Source: Psychrobacter vallis
GTDB taxonomy: Bacteria > Pseudomonadota > Gammaproteobacteria > Pseudomonadales > Moraxellaceae
Reading direction: 5' to 3'
Assembly: GCF_904846715.1 (NCBI RefSeq)
Contig: NZ_CAJHBU010000001.1
Location: 186,001 to 250,000, forward strand
Length of the DNA: 64,000 bases
Part shown: positions 35,126 to 44,625 of the stretch, in pieces
Layout of the letters: every line of letters begins with the position of its first letter
Position numbering within the stretch: the first letter of the stretch is position 1
Position numbers and translations under genes: made by a program
Notes under the pieces: generated by a model
Told to the model about the DNA's origin: nothing
Database searches by the model: none
Seen by the model: the letters and a program-made list of their open reading frames with translations, nothing else

Positions 35126-36796
35126 TTAATCCGCTTTTGGCTTTAGTGCAGCAGCGATATCGGCCAGTAATGGCGGAATATCTTGTTTGTCTGCTATCAC
35201 TTCTATGAGCACCATTTTATCTTTTGTCGCAGCGGCTTTTAGCAAGGCAGCTTTTAACTCGCCAGCAGTTTCAACCTTGAGTAGCAACGTATTGTCATCG
35301 TTGCCACCAAATGCTTTTGGCATCGACTGCCAATCACATTTGGGGATATCATTGTAGCGTTGGTTTTCACCATGAATCGCGCGCTCAACGGTGTATCCAT
35401 CATTATTAACAAGGACAATCACAGGGTTGATGCGCTCTTGGAACATCACCGCCAATTCTTGAATGGTCAATAAAGCTGAGCCATCGCCAATCAGGAGCAC
35501 ACTCCGCTTGTGCGGCGACGCAATGGCCGCACCCAAACTGGCAGGCAAAGTATAGCCGATTGAACCCCACATCGGCTGTCCATAGCAGGTCACGCCTTCT
35601 GGCAGACGAACATCACTGATACCAAAATAGGCCGTCCCTTGCTCAGCAAACACCAGATTATTATGATCTAGACGATCCGCAATAATATGCCAAAGGTCAT
35701 CCTGTCTGATCGCTTCATCATCTTTGCCATTTTGCTCGTGCGGCTTCACTTCTTTACAGAATTGTTTAGGTAAGATTTTGATACCTGAGGTCAGCACTTC
35801 ATGTAAGGTCTGCAAGGCATCTTTTAGGGAAATGGGTGCAAAGTTCTGCCCACTGATAGACGCACGCTCGTAATGCAAATCAACCACGACATCGTCATCG
35901 ATATCTTGGCTAAAACCTGCGGTGGTGGTATCGGTATATTGCACGCCGATTTTTATCAAGCATTCGCAATTTTCTACCGCGTCTTTGACGATTGGACGTG
36001 ACGCCACACCAGCATAAGTTCCTGCCCAGCGCTCACTGTTTTCATCGAGTAACGTTTTGCCCCATGACAGCGTTGTATAAGGAATTTCAGTATCAGCAAT
36101 GAGTAATTTGAGCTGATTTTGTAGCCCCAAACGATGCACCATTAAGTCTGCCATCAAGGTCGTGGTTTTGTTTGGCAAAAATTCGATCAGCGCCTGTTTG
36201 AAATCAGCCAAAGCGGCTTGGCTGGTGATATTTTCTTCACTATCAATCAGTTTGGTAGACGGCGGATAAATGGGCTGGCGTGCCACATCAGGTGATAACA
36301 TCAAGTAACCAGGGCGGTGTTTTTTGAGAATCAAGCGAATGACTCTATCAATTTCTGATGCGGCATTTTCCGGTGTGATTTGTGCACGGGCAACAGTCAC
36401 TGGCTCGACCATTTTGATAAAATGATTGAATACGCCATCACCCAATGAATGATGGATTCGACGTTTGGCATCTTGTAATGCGGTACTGGGTGCGCCTACG
36501 ATATGCAATACTGGCGCATACTCAGCAAAAGAGCCTGCCGTCGCATTGATTGCTGATAGCTCACCTACCCCAAAAGTCGTCACCATCGCTGCGAACCCGC
36601 GCTCGCGCGCATAACCGTCTGCTGCGTATCCTGCATTTAACTCATTGGTGTTACCCACCCAGCGTAATTTGTCAGAGGCAATAATATTATCTAAAAAAGA
36701 CAAATTAAAATCGCCAGGCACGCCAAATATCTCAGAGGCACCTGCTTCTGCGACACGATCAAACAAGTAATCGGCGATGGTATATTGTTGACTCAT
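35126..36796 (-). CDS. Thiamine-diphosphate 2-keto acid decarboxylase (indolepyruvate/pyruvate decarboxylase type)
   Basis: 556-residue ThDP enzyme. Visible are the catalytic Glu52 (NTNELNAGYAADGYAR), the His pair H115-H116 in RRIHHSLGDG that separates pyruvate/indolepyruvate decarboxylases from other ThDP enzymes, and the cofactor motif GDGSALLTIQELAVMF ending in NNDGYTVERAIHG. It decarboxylates a 2-keto acid to an aldehyde in the cytoplasm. Both pyruvate (ethanol fermentation) and indolepyruvate (indole-acetate route) enzymes fit. No alcohol or aldehyde dehydrogenase is adjacent, so the substrate stays open. Single gene with a terminator. Confidence 0.9.
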   Translation of the reverse strand: MSQQYTIADYLFDRVAEAGASEIFGVPGDFNLSFLDNIIASDKLRWVGNTNELNAGYAADGYARERGFAAMVTTFGVGELSAINATAGSFAEYAPVLHIVGAPSTALQDAKRRIHHSLGDGVFNHFIKMVEPVTVARAQITPENAASEIDRVIRLILKKHRPGYLMLSPDVARQPIYPPSTKLIDSEENITSQAALADFKQALIEFLPNKTTTLMADLMVHRLGLQNQLKLLIADTEIPYTTLSWGKTLLDENSERWAGTYAGVASRPIVKDAVENCECLIKIGVQYTDTTTAGFSQDIDDDVVVDLHYERASISGQNFAPISLKDALQTLHEVLTSGIKILPKQFCKEVKPHEQNGKDDEAIRQDDLWHIIADRLDHNNLVFAEQGTAYFGISDVRLPEGVTCYGQPMWGSIGYTLPASLGAAIASPHKRSVLLIGDGSALLTIQELAVMFQERINPVIVLVNNDGYTVERAIHGENQRYNDIPKCDWQSMPKAFGGNDDNTLLLKVETAGELKAALLKAAATKDKMVLIEVIADKQDIPPLLADIAAALKPKAD

Positions 36797-36991
36797 TTTT
36801 TATCCTTGTAACTTATCTTTGTAAGTATTGAAAATTGTGAATGTGATTAAGGTTAAATTATAAAGTGCATCCCTGCTTATTCATGTAATACAAATATTTT
36901 GGAATACATATCATAATAAACCGTTATAACATAAATTCATGGCTAGAAGACATGCCTATTTTATTAACTTTATTTTTTTTCATCATGAGTG

Positions 36992-37019
36992 TTGACACAC
37001 CAAAAAAACTGCGTATAAT
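36992..37019 (+). promoter_or_regulatory. Consensus promoter for tRNA-Gly
   Basis: Perfect -35 TTGACA (36992-36997) and perfect -10 TATAAT (37014-37019) with a 16-bp spacer. The tRNA starts 38 bp after the -10. Confidence 0.92.
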
Positions 37020-37057
37020 ACGCCTTCATCATCTGATGTTACTTAAATGATGATTCA

Positions 37058-37132
37058 GCGGGAATAGCTCAGTGGTAGAGCATAACCTTGCCAAGGTTGG
37101 GGTCGAGAGTTCGAATCTCTTTTCCCGCTCCA
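37058..37132 (+). tRNA. tRNA-Gly (anticodon GCC)
   Basis: 75 nt with CCA encoded. Acceptor GCGGGAA pairs with TTCCCGC (37122-37128), the D-arm AGCTCAGTGGTAGAGC is standard, the anticodon loop is TTGCCAA with GCC at 37090-37092, and the T-arm GAGAGTTCGAATCTC is present. A consensus promoter precedes it and a strong terminator follows. Confidence 0.98.
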
Positions 37133-37154
37133 AATATGGATTGAAAAAGCACTA

Positions 37155-37193
37155 AAAACCTCACTTCTTAATATAAGAAGTGAGGTTTTTTTT
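37155..37193 (+). terminator. Terminator after tRNA-Gly
   Basis: Stem ACCTCACTTCTTA (37158-37170) with complement 37174-37186, 3-base loop and eight T. Confidence 0.92.
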
Positions 37194-37389
37194 GTCGAAT
37201 TTTTGGGGTTTGGAGATGAAAAGTGGTTTAATATTATGATGAAGAGGTCTTAAATTAGTGAACCCCTACTATGATAAGTTTACCAAGTTTGCTTGTACGA
37301 TTTTTTTAATATAGATTAATACAGGTTATCAGCACTCTTAAAGTGCCAAATATAGTAACAAACACACATTAATGATTAGGAAAAATCTT

Positions 37390-37713
37390 ATGGCAAAATT
37401 AGAATCAAACATCGAATTAGAAGCCGCGGCATTTCGTCGCTTATTGGCTCATTTAGACGAGCGTAAAGATGTACAAAATATTGACCTAATGAACCTTGCT
37501 GATTTTTGTCGTAACTGTTTATCCAAATGGTATAAAGCTGCTGGTGAGGAACGTGGTATTGAAATCGAGTACGAAGATGCGCGCGAGCTTGTTTATGGTA
37601 TGCCTTATGCTGAGTGGAAAGAGAAGTATCAACAAAAAGCCACACCAGAGCAATTAGCGCGTTTTAGCGAGATTGAAGCTGCCAAAAACGAGCCTGATAA
37701 AGGACAAGACTGA
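37390..37713 (+). CDS. DUF1244 family protein
   Basis: 107-residue small protein. The helix-rich sequence with AAAFRRLLAHLDERKDVQNI, LADFCRNCLSKWY and ELVYGMPYAEWKEKYQ matches DUF1244, a widespread proteobacterial family of unknown function. The CRNC pair could bind a metal but this is unproven. An ATG at 37372 is in frame; the ATG at 37390 with AGGA 8 bases upstream is the better start. It stands alone downstream of tRNA-Gly, followed by a MITE-like element. Cytoplasmic. Confidence 0.88.
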   Translation: MAKLESNIELEAAAFRRLLAHLDERKDVQNIDLMNLADFCRNCLSKWYKAAGEERGIEIEYEDARELVYGMPYAEWKEKYQQKATPEQLARFSEIEAAKNEPDKGQD

Positions 37714-37799
37714 TTAAGAATAATAAGAGTTGCCCAAACTCCATAAGCAACACTCAGAGCAAACTATAAAAGATATTACAAAAACCCCAAGATAAAACT

Positions 37800-37992
37800 A
37801 GGGCGTGTCTTCATTTTAAAAATGGTGCCAATATAAGAACAATAATGAGATAAGTTGTAGTCAAACAAGGAAAATAGCGTAAATAATATCGAGATATTAA
37901 CCAGCTATTTGACGCAGTTTGGCAAAATTTAGCCATTTTTAGCCATTTTTAGCCCATTTAGATTACCATCGATTGAATTGAAGACATGCCTT
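37800..37992. mobile_element. MITE-like element with 14-bp terminal inverted repeats
   Basis: Left end AGGGCGTGTCTTCA (37800-37813) and right end TGAAGACATGCCTT (37979-37992) are inverted copies with two mismatches. The 193-bp interior has no ORF but contains a tandem 10-bp unit AGCCATTTTT repeated near 37931-37960. No clear target duplication is visible beyond a short CTA/TTA. It looks like a non-autonomous transposable element of an unknown IS family. Confidence 0.55.
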
Positions 37993-38008
37993 AAACATTG
38001 CCGCTCAT

Positions 38009-38446
38009 TTAGCGGCTTTCTAAAGACTTGAGCATGCTATTAAAGACTATCGTACCTTGTTTCTGCATTTTACGATCAAACAAACGCCCGACCAATGGCA
38101 CAACCAATCGGCCTTCAGATATCCAAGTCACATGTGTGCTTCCATCCCCTAAATCTTTTAAATCAATAATGCCCTTATAGTGCTCCATTTTTATAGGGTT
38201 AGCTTTTTCGATTTGATATTGCATATGCGTAGGACGCTCAAACGCAGTAATTCGCTCCCAGACTTTAAAGGCTCCGGTTTGTACCGTTCGTAAAGCGCCT
38301 ACTCCATTGCGCTCTTCATCACCTTCAGTCACCAACTTAGCCACACCTACAGATTTGAATAACCCATAACTGGCATGATCACTTAGTGCCTCAAATACCT
38401 CATCAATTGGTTTTTTGACAATGCGTTCTACTTTTATTTTAAACAT
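38009..38446 (-). CDS. SRPBCC superfamily protein (polyketide cyclase/START-like)
   Basis: 145-residue lipid-binding-fold protein. The start VERIVKKPIDEVFEALSDHASY is the usual first strand and helix of the SRPBCC/Polyketide_cyc2 family, with GVGALRTVQTG in the middle and the long C-terminal helix (QKQGTIVFNSMLKSLES) that closes the cavity. A hydrophobic ligand is probable but not identifiable. It lies upstream of nothing in its direction and downstream of rluF on the same strand with an 81-bp gap. Confidence 0.82.
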   Translation of the reverse strand: MFKIKVERIVKKPIDEVFEALSDHASYGLFKSVGVAKLVTEGDEERNGVGALRTVQTGAFKVWERITAFERPTHMQYQIEKANPIKMEHYKGIIDLKDLGDGSTHVTWISEGRLVVPLVGRLFDRKMQKQGTIVFNSMLKSLESR

Positions 38447-38527
38447 AACATTATCTCACTAAGGTTAAAGTTATTTAGCTTACTGCCATTTCAGAAATAA
38501 ATAAAGCAGTCACACTTTAAAAACTTA

Positions 38528-39514
38528 TTACCGTGAAGAGCCTCGACCTTTTGCAGGACGCTTGCCATTTGTAGCAGGTTTGCCATTGCCCCCAGACTTT
38601 TTGCCATCACCAAAAGGACGTCTATTTCTACCTTTCGAACCTGCTGGTTTTTTAGCATCATCCTTGGCGTATTTATTACGCCCCTTTGCTGAACTCGCTG
38701 ATTTTGAAGACGACCTCTCTTTTGACGAGGCATCAGTACGAGGTTTTTTGCGTGCTGCATTGCCAGATTTCTTGCCCGAATGATTGTCTTGCGAAGAAGA
38801 GTCTTCTACAGATTTAAGCAAGACAGACAACTCTGTTGGGGTTAGGTCTCGCCAGTCTCCAACGGGAGTACCTTTGAGACTCACATTCATAATCCGCGTA
38901 CGCTCAAGCTTTACGACTTCGTAGCCAAAGTGCTCACACATACGTCGAATTTGACGGTTCAAACCCTGCACGAGCGTGATGTTAAATACGTTGGGCGCCA
39001 CTTTAGTAACAGGACATTTTTTCGTCATCTTGCCAAGCATAGGCACACCGCCCGCTAAACCCTCAATAAAACTATCTGTTATCGGCTTATTCACCGTCAC
39101 CAAATACTCTTTCTCGTGATTATTACCAGCACGCAATACTTTATTCACCAAATCGCCATTGTTGGTCAAAAAGATTAGACCTTGAGAGTCTTTATCCAAA
39201 CGACCAATCGGGAAAATACGTACCGAATGTCTCACAAAATCGACAATGTTATTTTTCTCGGAGCTTTCCGTGGTGCTGACAATGCCCACTGGCTTATTCA
39301 AGGCAATAAAAATAAAATCATCAGGCTCGCGTGGCTCAATCAGCTGTCCGTTGACTTTTACTACATCTCCAACAGCCACTTGATCACCAACCGATGCACG
39401 CTTGCCATTGATGTATACATTACCTTGTTCAACAAAGCGGTCAGCATCGCGCCTGGAACAAATCCCACTTTCGCTGATGTATTTATTGAGACGAGTCGAG
39501 GAAGCGTTGAACAT
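38528..39514 (-). CDS. rluF: 23S rRNA pseudouridine synthase RluF with long basic tail
   Basis: Modifies U2604 (and U2605 in the E. coli enzyme) of 23S rRNA. An N-terminal S4 RNA-binding domain (about 7-55: [19 protein letters not shown]) precedes the RsuA-type catalytic domain with [19 protein letters not shown], catalytic D107, and the C-terminal [22 protein letters not shown]. Residues about 238-328 are a low-complexity Lys/Arg/Ser/Gly tail, longer than in E. coli RluF, likely an unstructured RNA-binding extension. ATG at 39514. RluF rather than RluB/E is inferred from the TRIMNVSL and LTPTEL segments. Confidence 0.88.
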   Translation of the reverse strand: MFNASSTRLNKYISESGICSRRDADRFVEQGNVYINGKRASVGDQVAVGDVVKVNGQLIEPREPDDFIFIALNKPVGIVSTTESSEKNNIVDFVRHSVRIFPIGRLDKDSQGLIFLTNNGDLVNKVLRAGNNHEKEYLVTVNKPITDSFIEGLAGGVPMLGKMTKKCPVTKVAPNVFNITLVQGLNRQIRRMCEHFGYEVVKLERTRIMNVSLKGTPVGDWRDLTPTELSVLLKSVEDSSSQDNHSGKKSGNAARKKPRTDASSKERSSSKSASSAKGRNKYAKDDAKKPAGSKGRNRRPFGDGKKSGGNGKPATNGKRPAKGRGSSR

Positions 39515-39944
39515 AAAGCACCGTTTTACCTGATAAGAAGCATTTTTTGCTAAGAAAAAAGCCTAAATTGAATGGATTATCAATAACGAAACAGCTCACA
39601 TTATATAGGAAATTGAGGGACTCTTTGAGGAGAGATGGTCAAAAACCTAGAAATATATGCAGGGTCGTATAATTTTAGATGGCGTTGAAAGAGTTTCTTA
39701 CAACCTTTGTAAACATTAGATTTAACATCAGCATCATGCTTTCAATCTGATACTCTATAAGTTTCTACCAACTTCCTATAGTCAATCCACTGTAAAATAA
39801 ATACAGTACTGCTAGAATAATATTTTCTTGTTCTCTGTCAGCAACAACACAGTAAACAAAAAAGCTTGCCTCAGTACCGTATCATAAGGTAGCGTGTTCA
39901 TTTCATTTCATTTAGTATCGACTATATGGGAATAGGATTTTATA
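39515..39944. other. 430-bp intergenic region between divergent genes
   Basis: AT-rich with no credible ORF. Near its right end (39911-39927) it has TTTAGTATCGACTATA, a motif recurring in other gaps of this window. Promoters for both flanking genes are expected here. Confidence 0.5.
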
Positions 39945-40718
39945 GTGTCCATTGTTTTAGATTTATTACAAACCATCCCAACTTGGCACTTAGTAGGCTT
40001 GTTTGTGGCTGGCATGCTTGCTTTTATTATCTCTATAATATCGGGTGGTGGCGGTGCCATATTACTGATACCTGTCACTTCTTGGATGCTCGGGGCAACA
40101 GCTGCAGCTCCTGTGATCAATTTGGCCACTTTTGTTAGTAACGGCTCGCGGATGTATCTATTCTGGCATGATATTGATTGGTCATTGACCAAATATTACG
40201 TGCCAAGTGCTCTCGTCGGGGCATGGCTGGCAGCATTGATATTTAGTCGCTTGGAAGCAGGCTGGATTCAGTTATTGATTGGCGTATTTTTAGTGTCTAC
40301 CATCTTCCAATATAAGTTCGGCAAAGTCAGTAAAACCTTTGATATGCCCAAAGTAGGCTTTATACCGTTAGGCTTTGTCATTGCCTTTATGAGCACATTG
40401 GTGGGTGGTCTCGGTCCTATACTGAACCCCTTTTATATGAATTCTGGACTAGAAAAAGAAAACCTTATCGCCACCAAAACGGCCAATTCTTTTTTTGTGG
40501 GTATTATACAAATCGCTAGCTACGCTTTTTTTGGCTTACTCACTGCCAAGCTTTGGGTCTATGGTCTTGTGTTAGGATTGGGTGCGGTTATTGGCAATAT
40601 CATTGGCAAACGCTTTTTGGCGGGAATGAGCATTAGTCAGTTTAGAATTATGCTACTCATACTCATGGTCATCAGTGGTTTAATCATGATAATAAGAAAT
40701 ATCAATGTAATTTTCTAA
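39945..40718 (+). CDS. TSUP family (TauE/SafE-like) anion exporter
   Basis: 257-residue membrane protein with about eight helices. The first half has AGMLAFIISIISGGGGAILLIP, the typical glycine-rich TauE signature, and the second repeat has FVIAFMSTLVGGLGPILNPFY. Members move sulfite, sulfoacetate or similar organosulfur anions through the inner membrane. It starts with GTG at 39945, with AGGA 7 bases upstream. No sulfur-metabolism gene is adjacent, so the substrate is open. Confidence 0.88.
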   Translation: MSIVLDLLQTIPTWHLVGLFVAGMLAFIISIISGGGGAILLIPVTSWMLGATAAAPVINLATFVSNGSRMYLFWHDIDWSLTKYYVPSALVGAWLAALIFSRLEAGWIQLLIGVFLVSTIFQYKFGKVSKTFDMPKVGFIPLGFVIAFMSTLVGGLGPILNPFYMNSGLEKENLIATKTANSFFVGIIQIASYAFFGLLTAKLWVYGLVLGLGAVIGNIIGKRFLAGMSISQFRIMLLILMVISGLIMIIRNINVIF

Positions 40719-40829
40719 TCCGTTTTTATTAACACTGTTTTATTTTTTGCCGTGGGCCAAACTCTCAACAGCCAAAAGGCTGTCCTAGACTATTTTATCT
40801 AGAGCAACCCTACAGACTGAACCACCCTA

Positions 40830-41552
40830 CTATTCCGCATCATCTAATAGTTTGTTAAGCGCCTCTACCATGGCATCATCTATGATGTTATTTTCTACAT
40901 AGCTTACTATCTCATCGATGGTCGTCAGATCCATTTCTCGAATACCTAAGCTCGCTAGCTGCTCATTAATAGAGTCTAAACTGTCATTACTCTCAGCATC
41001 ATCCAATAGATTTTCTTCGAATCTTCCTCTGACGAACCAATACATTTTTTCTAGCACGGTTTCTTTTTTGGTCAACGTAGAATAACCATCGCCATAAATG
41101 AATAAATTAAAATGATACGGTATCTCTACATCGTTAATGAAAAAAGTACGCTGACATTCTAACGTATAGGCTTGAAGCTCTTCATTTTCGACATCTTTAT
41201 CTTCTTGAACGCCTGCCTCTTCTTTATTGTCTTCATCATATTCAATCGCTTCTTCTATCAATCCGCCTAGTATTTGATAGTCGCCTACTTTGATTTTATG
41301 ATTGTAAATGATACTAGAGTCCGCTATCGCATCGAAAATAATGGCACTGACATCCAAGGTATGATTATCAATGTCGTAAAACGCTTTTAGCGCGGGCAAA
41401 AACTCTGTCAGCTTTTCTTCAGGTACTGGAATAAGAAACTGCTGCTCGTATATTTTAATCATGTCTTCAGGCGCATAGGTATTGGCACTATCAGTCTCGT
41501 TTCTACCTGTAGGCTGCAGCGGTAAAAAATTATACGGGTTATTAACGGTCAT
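40830..41552 (-). CDS. Acidic hypothetical protein
   Basis: 240 residues, not recognised. It is strongly acidic, especially residues 105-130 (IEYDEDNKEE and EDKDVENEE stretches) and the C-terminal third (LLDDAESNDSLDSI, VENNIIDDAMVEAL). No signal peptide or membrane segment is visible, so it is probably cytoplasmic. The C-terminal helix ending LNKLLDDAE might be a binding module. It stands alone with a 112-bp gap to the convergent TSUP gene and a large gap upstream. Codon use looks like that of its neighbours, which supports a real gene. No functional guess is justified. Confidence 0.8.
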   Translation of the reverse strand: MTVNNPYNFLPLQPTGRNETDSANTYAPEDMIKIYEQQFLIPVPEEKLTEFLPALKAFYDIDNHTLDVSAIIFDAIADSSIIYNHKIKVGDYQILGGLIEEAIEYDEDNKEEAGVQEDKDVENEELQAYTLECQRTFFINDVEIPYHFNLFIYGDGYSTLTKKETVLEKMYWFVRGRFEENLLDDAESNDSLDSINEQLASLGIREMDLTTIDEIVSYVENNIIDDAMVEALNKLLDDAE

Positions 41553-42033
41553 TTGAAACGGCCTTTTTATTTGGGTTAGCTTTGTTGAATATCTATTGTC
41601 TACTATCTATGGGCGTATTGTCTCTTATTCAGACGCTTTTGGATATACCGTTATAAAAATACCAGTTCAATCAGTCTTATCCAGTGACTAGCCATTACAA
41701 GTATCTACGCTTGTAAATTTACCTTAAAAAACAATAATTTTTTACCAAATTCACGCCACTTCTTGTATTGTTTGACTCAATCAAAAATAAGGCAAGCCCT
41801 TGATTTTGTAACTGAACATTCCATAACAGAATCGCGTTAAAAGATGTTCGTCAAGTTACAGAACTTACGCCAAAGTAAACACTCTTCTTATCAAAAATTG
41901 ATTGGGTCTATGGCAAACTCATGATAAGGCTTGGTTGATTATTGGTTATTTCTCTATAAACCACGACTTAACGACCTGTTGTCTTTTTGCACATAGATCA
42001 TCTCGAACTTGGGTTAAATAAGGCCAAAACATA
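41553..42033. other. 481-bp intergenic region upstream of the trehalose operon
   Basis: No credible ORF or RNA gene. It should contain the divergent promoters of the acidic protein and of otsB; no strong consensus site is obvious, which would fit use of an alternative sigma factor, but that is only a suggestion. Confidence 0.45.
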
Positions 42034-42966
42034 ATGCCGCTCTATTCCAAAAGAAAAAATGTGACTTCAGCAAGGATGCCCCGCTTGAATTTATCACCTA
42101 TATATATCAGGCCAAATAACTTTGCCGATTACTTATCCCATCAGCAGAACTATTATTTGTTTTTAGATATAGATGGCACGCTTGCAGACTTTACGCTCAA
42201 TCCAAAAGACAGTGTTATCCCAGATGCAACATTAACGCTTTTACAAAAAATCCAAAGTCACGGTGTCAAAATCGCTGCCATCACAGGACGCAGCCTGATA
42301 GAAGCAAAGCAGATGCTCTTCCCTATGACATTACCCATTGCAGCGACTCACGGATTAGAAATAGCGTTTGATGATGAGACAGACAATGACGGTATCACTA
42401 TTGATATCACCGAGCTGTCTACCATTAGGCAAGCCATAATCGACTCTTGCACACCTTATAGTGACTTCATTATAGAAACCAAACCCTATTCTGTCGCCTT
42501 ACACTATCGGCAAAACCCTACTCTAGCCGATGTGGCTGATAGCATTGTGTCAACCGTTCTGGACAGTCACGCTGATTGGACAGTAAAGCTAGGAAAATAT
42601 GTGTTTGAAATTGTGCCAAAGGGGATAAATAAAGGCGCCGCCATTTTGAGTTTACTAGAAAAAATGCAAACCAGTGAGACGTCTTGTGCGATTTTTATCG
42701 GTGATGATGTCACTGACGAGGCAGGATTTATAGCAATACAAGAGGGAGACGGGGCAATAGAAAACGCCTTCTCGCCAACAACTAGCATGGGCATTAAAGT
42801 GGGTACTGAACCAACCTGCGCCCATTATTATGTAAATGACATTTCTGAAGTAACGGTTCTACTTCAAAGCTTTTTAAGCTTTTGCCAAAAACACGGTAGT
42901 CGCTCTGTCAACTCAGTAGACAGCAATCCTTTGTCATCAAAAAAAGTAACGAGGCCTATTATATGA
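42034..42966 (+). CDS. otsB: Trehalose-6-phosphate phosphatase
   Basis: Removes phosphate from trehalose 6-phosphate to give trehalose. HAD-family motifs: motif I LFLDIDGTLADFT with D45 and D47, motif II IAAITGRSLIEAKQML, and the late IFIGDDVTDEAGFIAI with the Mg-binding Asp pair; the cap region has KLGKYVFEIVPKGINKGAAI. 310 residues is slightly longer than E. coli OtsB because of an N-terminal extension of about 35 residues. It overlaps otsA by 4 bases (ATGA). It is first in a six-gene transcription unit. Confidence 0.93.
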   Translation: MPLYSKRKNVTSARMPRLNLSPIYIRPNNFADYLSHQQNYYLFLDIDGTLADFTLNPKDSVIPDATLTLLQKIQSHGVKIAAITGRSLIEAKQMLFPMTLPIAATHGLEIAFDDETDNDGITIDITELSTIRQAIIDSCTPYSDFIIETKPYSVALHYRQNPTLADVADSIVSTVLDSHADWTVKLGKYVFEIVPKGINKGAAILSLLEKMQTSETSCAIFIGDDVTDEAGFIAIQEGDGAIENAFSPTTSMGIKVGTEPTCAHYYVNDISEVTVLLQSFLSFCQKHGSRSVNSVDSNPLSSKKVTRPII

Positions 42967-44612
42967 GTCGCTTAGTAGTCTTATCGAATCGAGTTAAGCT
43001 GCCAGATAGCGGGCCAATGGCAGGTGGGCTTGCGGTCGCATTAGAAGATGTTTTAATGGGTAATTCAGTCATTTGGATGGGCTGGAATGGCGACGTTATA
43101 GACACTCATGATTGCTGTGCCTGTGCTACCAATAAGTTTGATAGTAGCAAACAAATCTCCTTAGCGAGTGCTGGCGAGCTTGGGGCTAGTACCACCATCA
43201 CCTATGTAACGACTGCCCTCACCAGCCAACAGTATGCGCACTTTTACTGCGGATTTGCCAATAATGTACTGTGGCCGTTATTGCATGAGCAACCCGATTT
43301 GATCAGCCAAGCGCCAGAAGATTACGCAGGCTATCAAGCCGTTAACCGTCTTTTCGCGCGACAGCTAAAAAAAATCCTCCAGCCTGACGACGTCATTTGG
43401 GTGCATGATTACCATTTTTTAAGCGTGGCCTACTATTGCAGACAGTTAGGAATCAAAAATCGTATTGGCTTCTTTTTGCACATTCCTTTTGCCTCACTAC
43501 CGTATTGGCAAACACTTGATAAAACCCCAACGCTGATTGAGCACCTTGCCCATTATGATGTGCTCGGCACGCAAACTCAGCAAGATAAAGCCAACTGCCT
43601 CGCCGTCGTCGAGCATTATTTACAAAGCCACTTTTTAAAAGAACCCTATTTAAAAGAGTCGCAAATAACGGCGTCGTATACAGAGCATGGCTTTTTCCAT
43701 ACGCCCAAATCAGTGCCTACACAATTAGTGCTTAATTTAGACTGGTGTAACCAGCACAGATTGACGATCAACGCTTATCCAATCGGCGTAAACGTCGCAA
43801 GAATACAGAATCAGGTCATTGATTTATCCTTTCAATCGGCAAAAAACAGTCAGAAAAAAGAGGCCATAAAACCTGCCACCCAACAAATCATTGCCGTTGA
43901 TAGGATTGATTATTCTAAAGGTTTGTTAGAGCGTTTTTCGGCGTATCACGCTTTTTTGCAGCAGTATCCAATGTATCAAAACCAGCTGCAATTCTTACAA
44001 ATTGCGTGCCCTAGCCGCTTAGATTTACCCATTTATCGACGACTTTATGATGATGTCACGCAAGCGGTGAATAATATCAATCAGCAGTTTTCTGCCAATG
44101 AATTTAAGACAGGAAATATTGGAGGCAGTGATATTAAAGGCCGTGCTGGTAACATTAACGGCTCTATAAACCACTGGAACGCCATCACATATAGCGAAGA
44201 GGTATTAAATCATCAAGCATTGATGACGGCATTTTGGCAAAGTGATATCGGTTGGGTGAACTCCCTAAAAGATGGCATGAACCTCGTCGCTAAAGAATAT
44301 ATCGCTGCCCAAAATCCTGATAACCCAGGTGTGTTGGTGTTGTCATGCTATGCAGGGGCTGCTGAGCAGATGCAAGCGGCGGTCCTGATTGACCCACTCC
44401 AACCCAGTAGCGTCATACAAGGTTTAAAAACCGCCTTGGAGATGCCCTTATCCGAGCGAAAGCGTCGTTATCAGGAATTATTGCATGGATTACAACAGAA
44501 CAATTTGCACGTTTGGCAGCAAGATTTTTTAGATGATCTATATGATGATAAAAGACATCAAATGAATAACGAGCATCTAGATGTCTTTCAAATGCCTGAA
44601 CCACAAGAATAA
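42963..44612 (+). CDS. otsA: Trehalose-6-phosphate synthase
   Basis: Retaining GT20 glycosyltransferase joining UDP-glucose (or another NDP-glucose) and glucose 6-phosphate. Motifs: N-terminal RLVVLSNRVKL and MAGGLAVAL, VIWVHDYHFL with the active-site His-Asp, HIPFASLPYW, DRIDYSKGLLERF and LKDGMNLVAKEY. The length of 549 residues exceeds the usual 470 or so. Extra sequence lies about residues 215-245 (around TASYTEHGFFHTP) and 365-400 (around NIGGSDIKGRAGNI). The catalytic core is intact. It is translationally coupled to otsB and followed after 13 bp by an acyl-CoA dehydrogenase-like gene. Confidence 0.93.
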   Translation: MSRLVVLSNRVKLPDSGPMAGGLAVALEDVLMGNSVIWMGWNGDVIDTHDCCACATNKFDSSKQISLASAGELGASTTITYVTTALTSQQYAHFYCGFANNVLWPLLHEQPDLISQAPEDYAGYQAVNRLFARQLKKILQPDDVIWVHDYHFLSVAYYCRQLGIKNRIGFFLHIPFASLPYWQTLDKTPTLIEHLAHYDVLGTQTQQDKANCLAVVEHYLQSHFLKEPYLKESQITASYTEHGFFHTPKSVPTQLVLNLDWCNQHRLTINAYPIGVNVARIQNQVIDLSFQSAKNSQKKEAIKPATQQIIAVDRIDYSKGLLERFSAYHAFLQQYPMYQNQLQFLQIACPSRLDLPIYRRLYDDVTQAVNNINQQFSANEFKTGNIGGSDIKGRAGNINGSINHWNAITYSEEVLNHQALMTAFWQSDIGWVNSLKDGMNLVAKEYIAAQNPDNPGVLVLSCYAGAAEQMQAAVLIDPLQPSSVIQGLKTALEMPLSERKRRYQELLHGLQQNNLHVWQQDFLDDLYDDKRHQMNNEHLDVFQMPEPQE

Positions 44613-44625
44613 TTAGGAGACGTGT

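Noticed and set aside
36945..36957. Solo right end of the MITE (AGAAGACATGCCT)
   Set aside because: 13 bp alone could be chance, and the inner sequence does not match the element.
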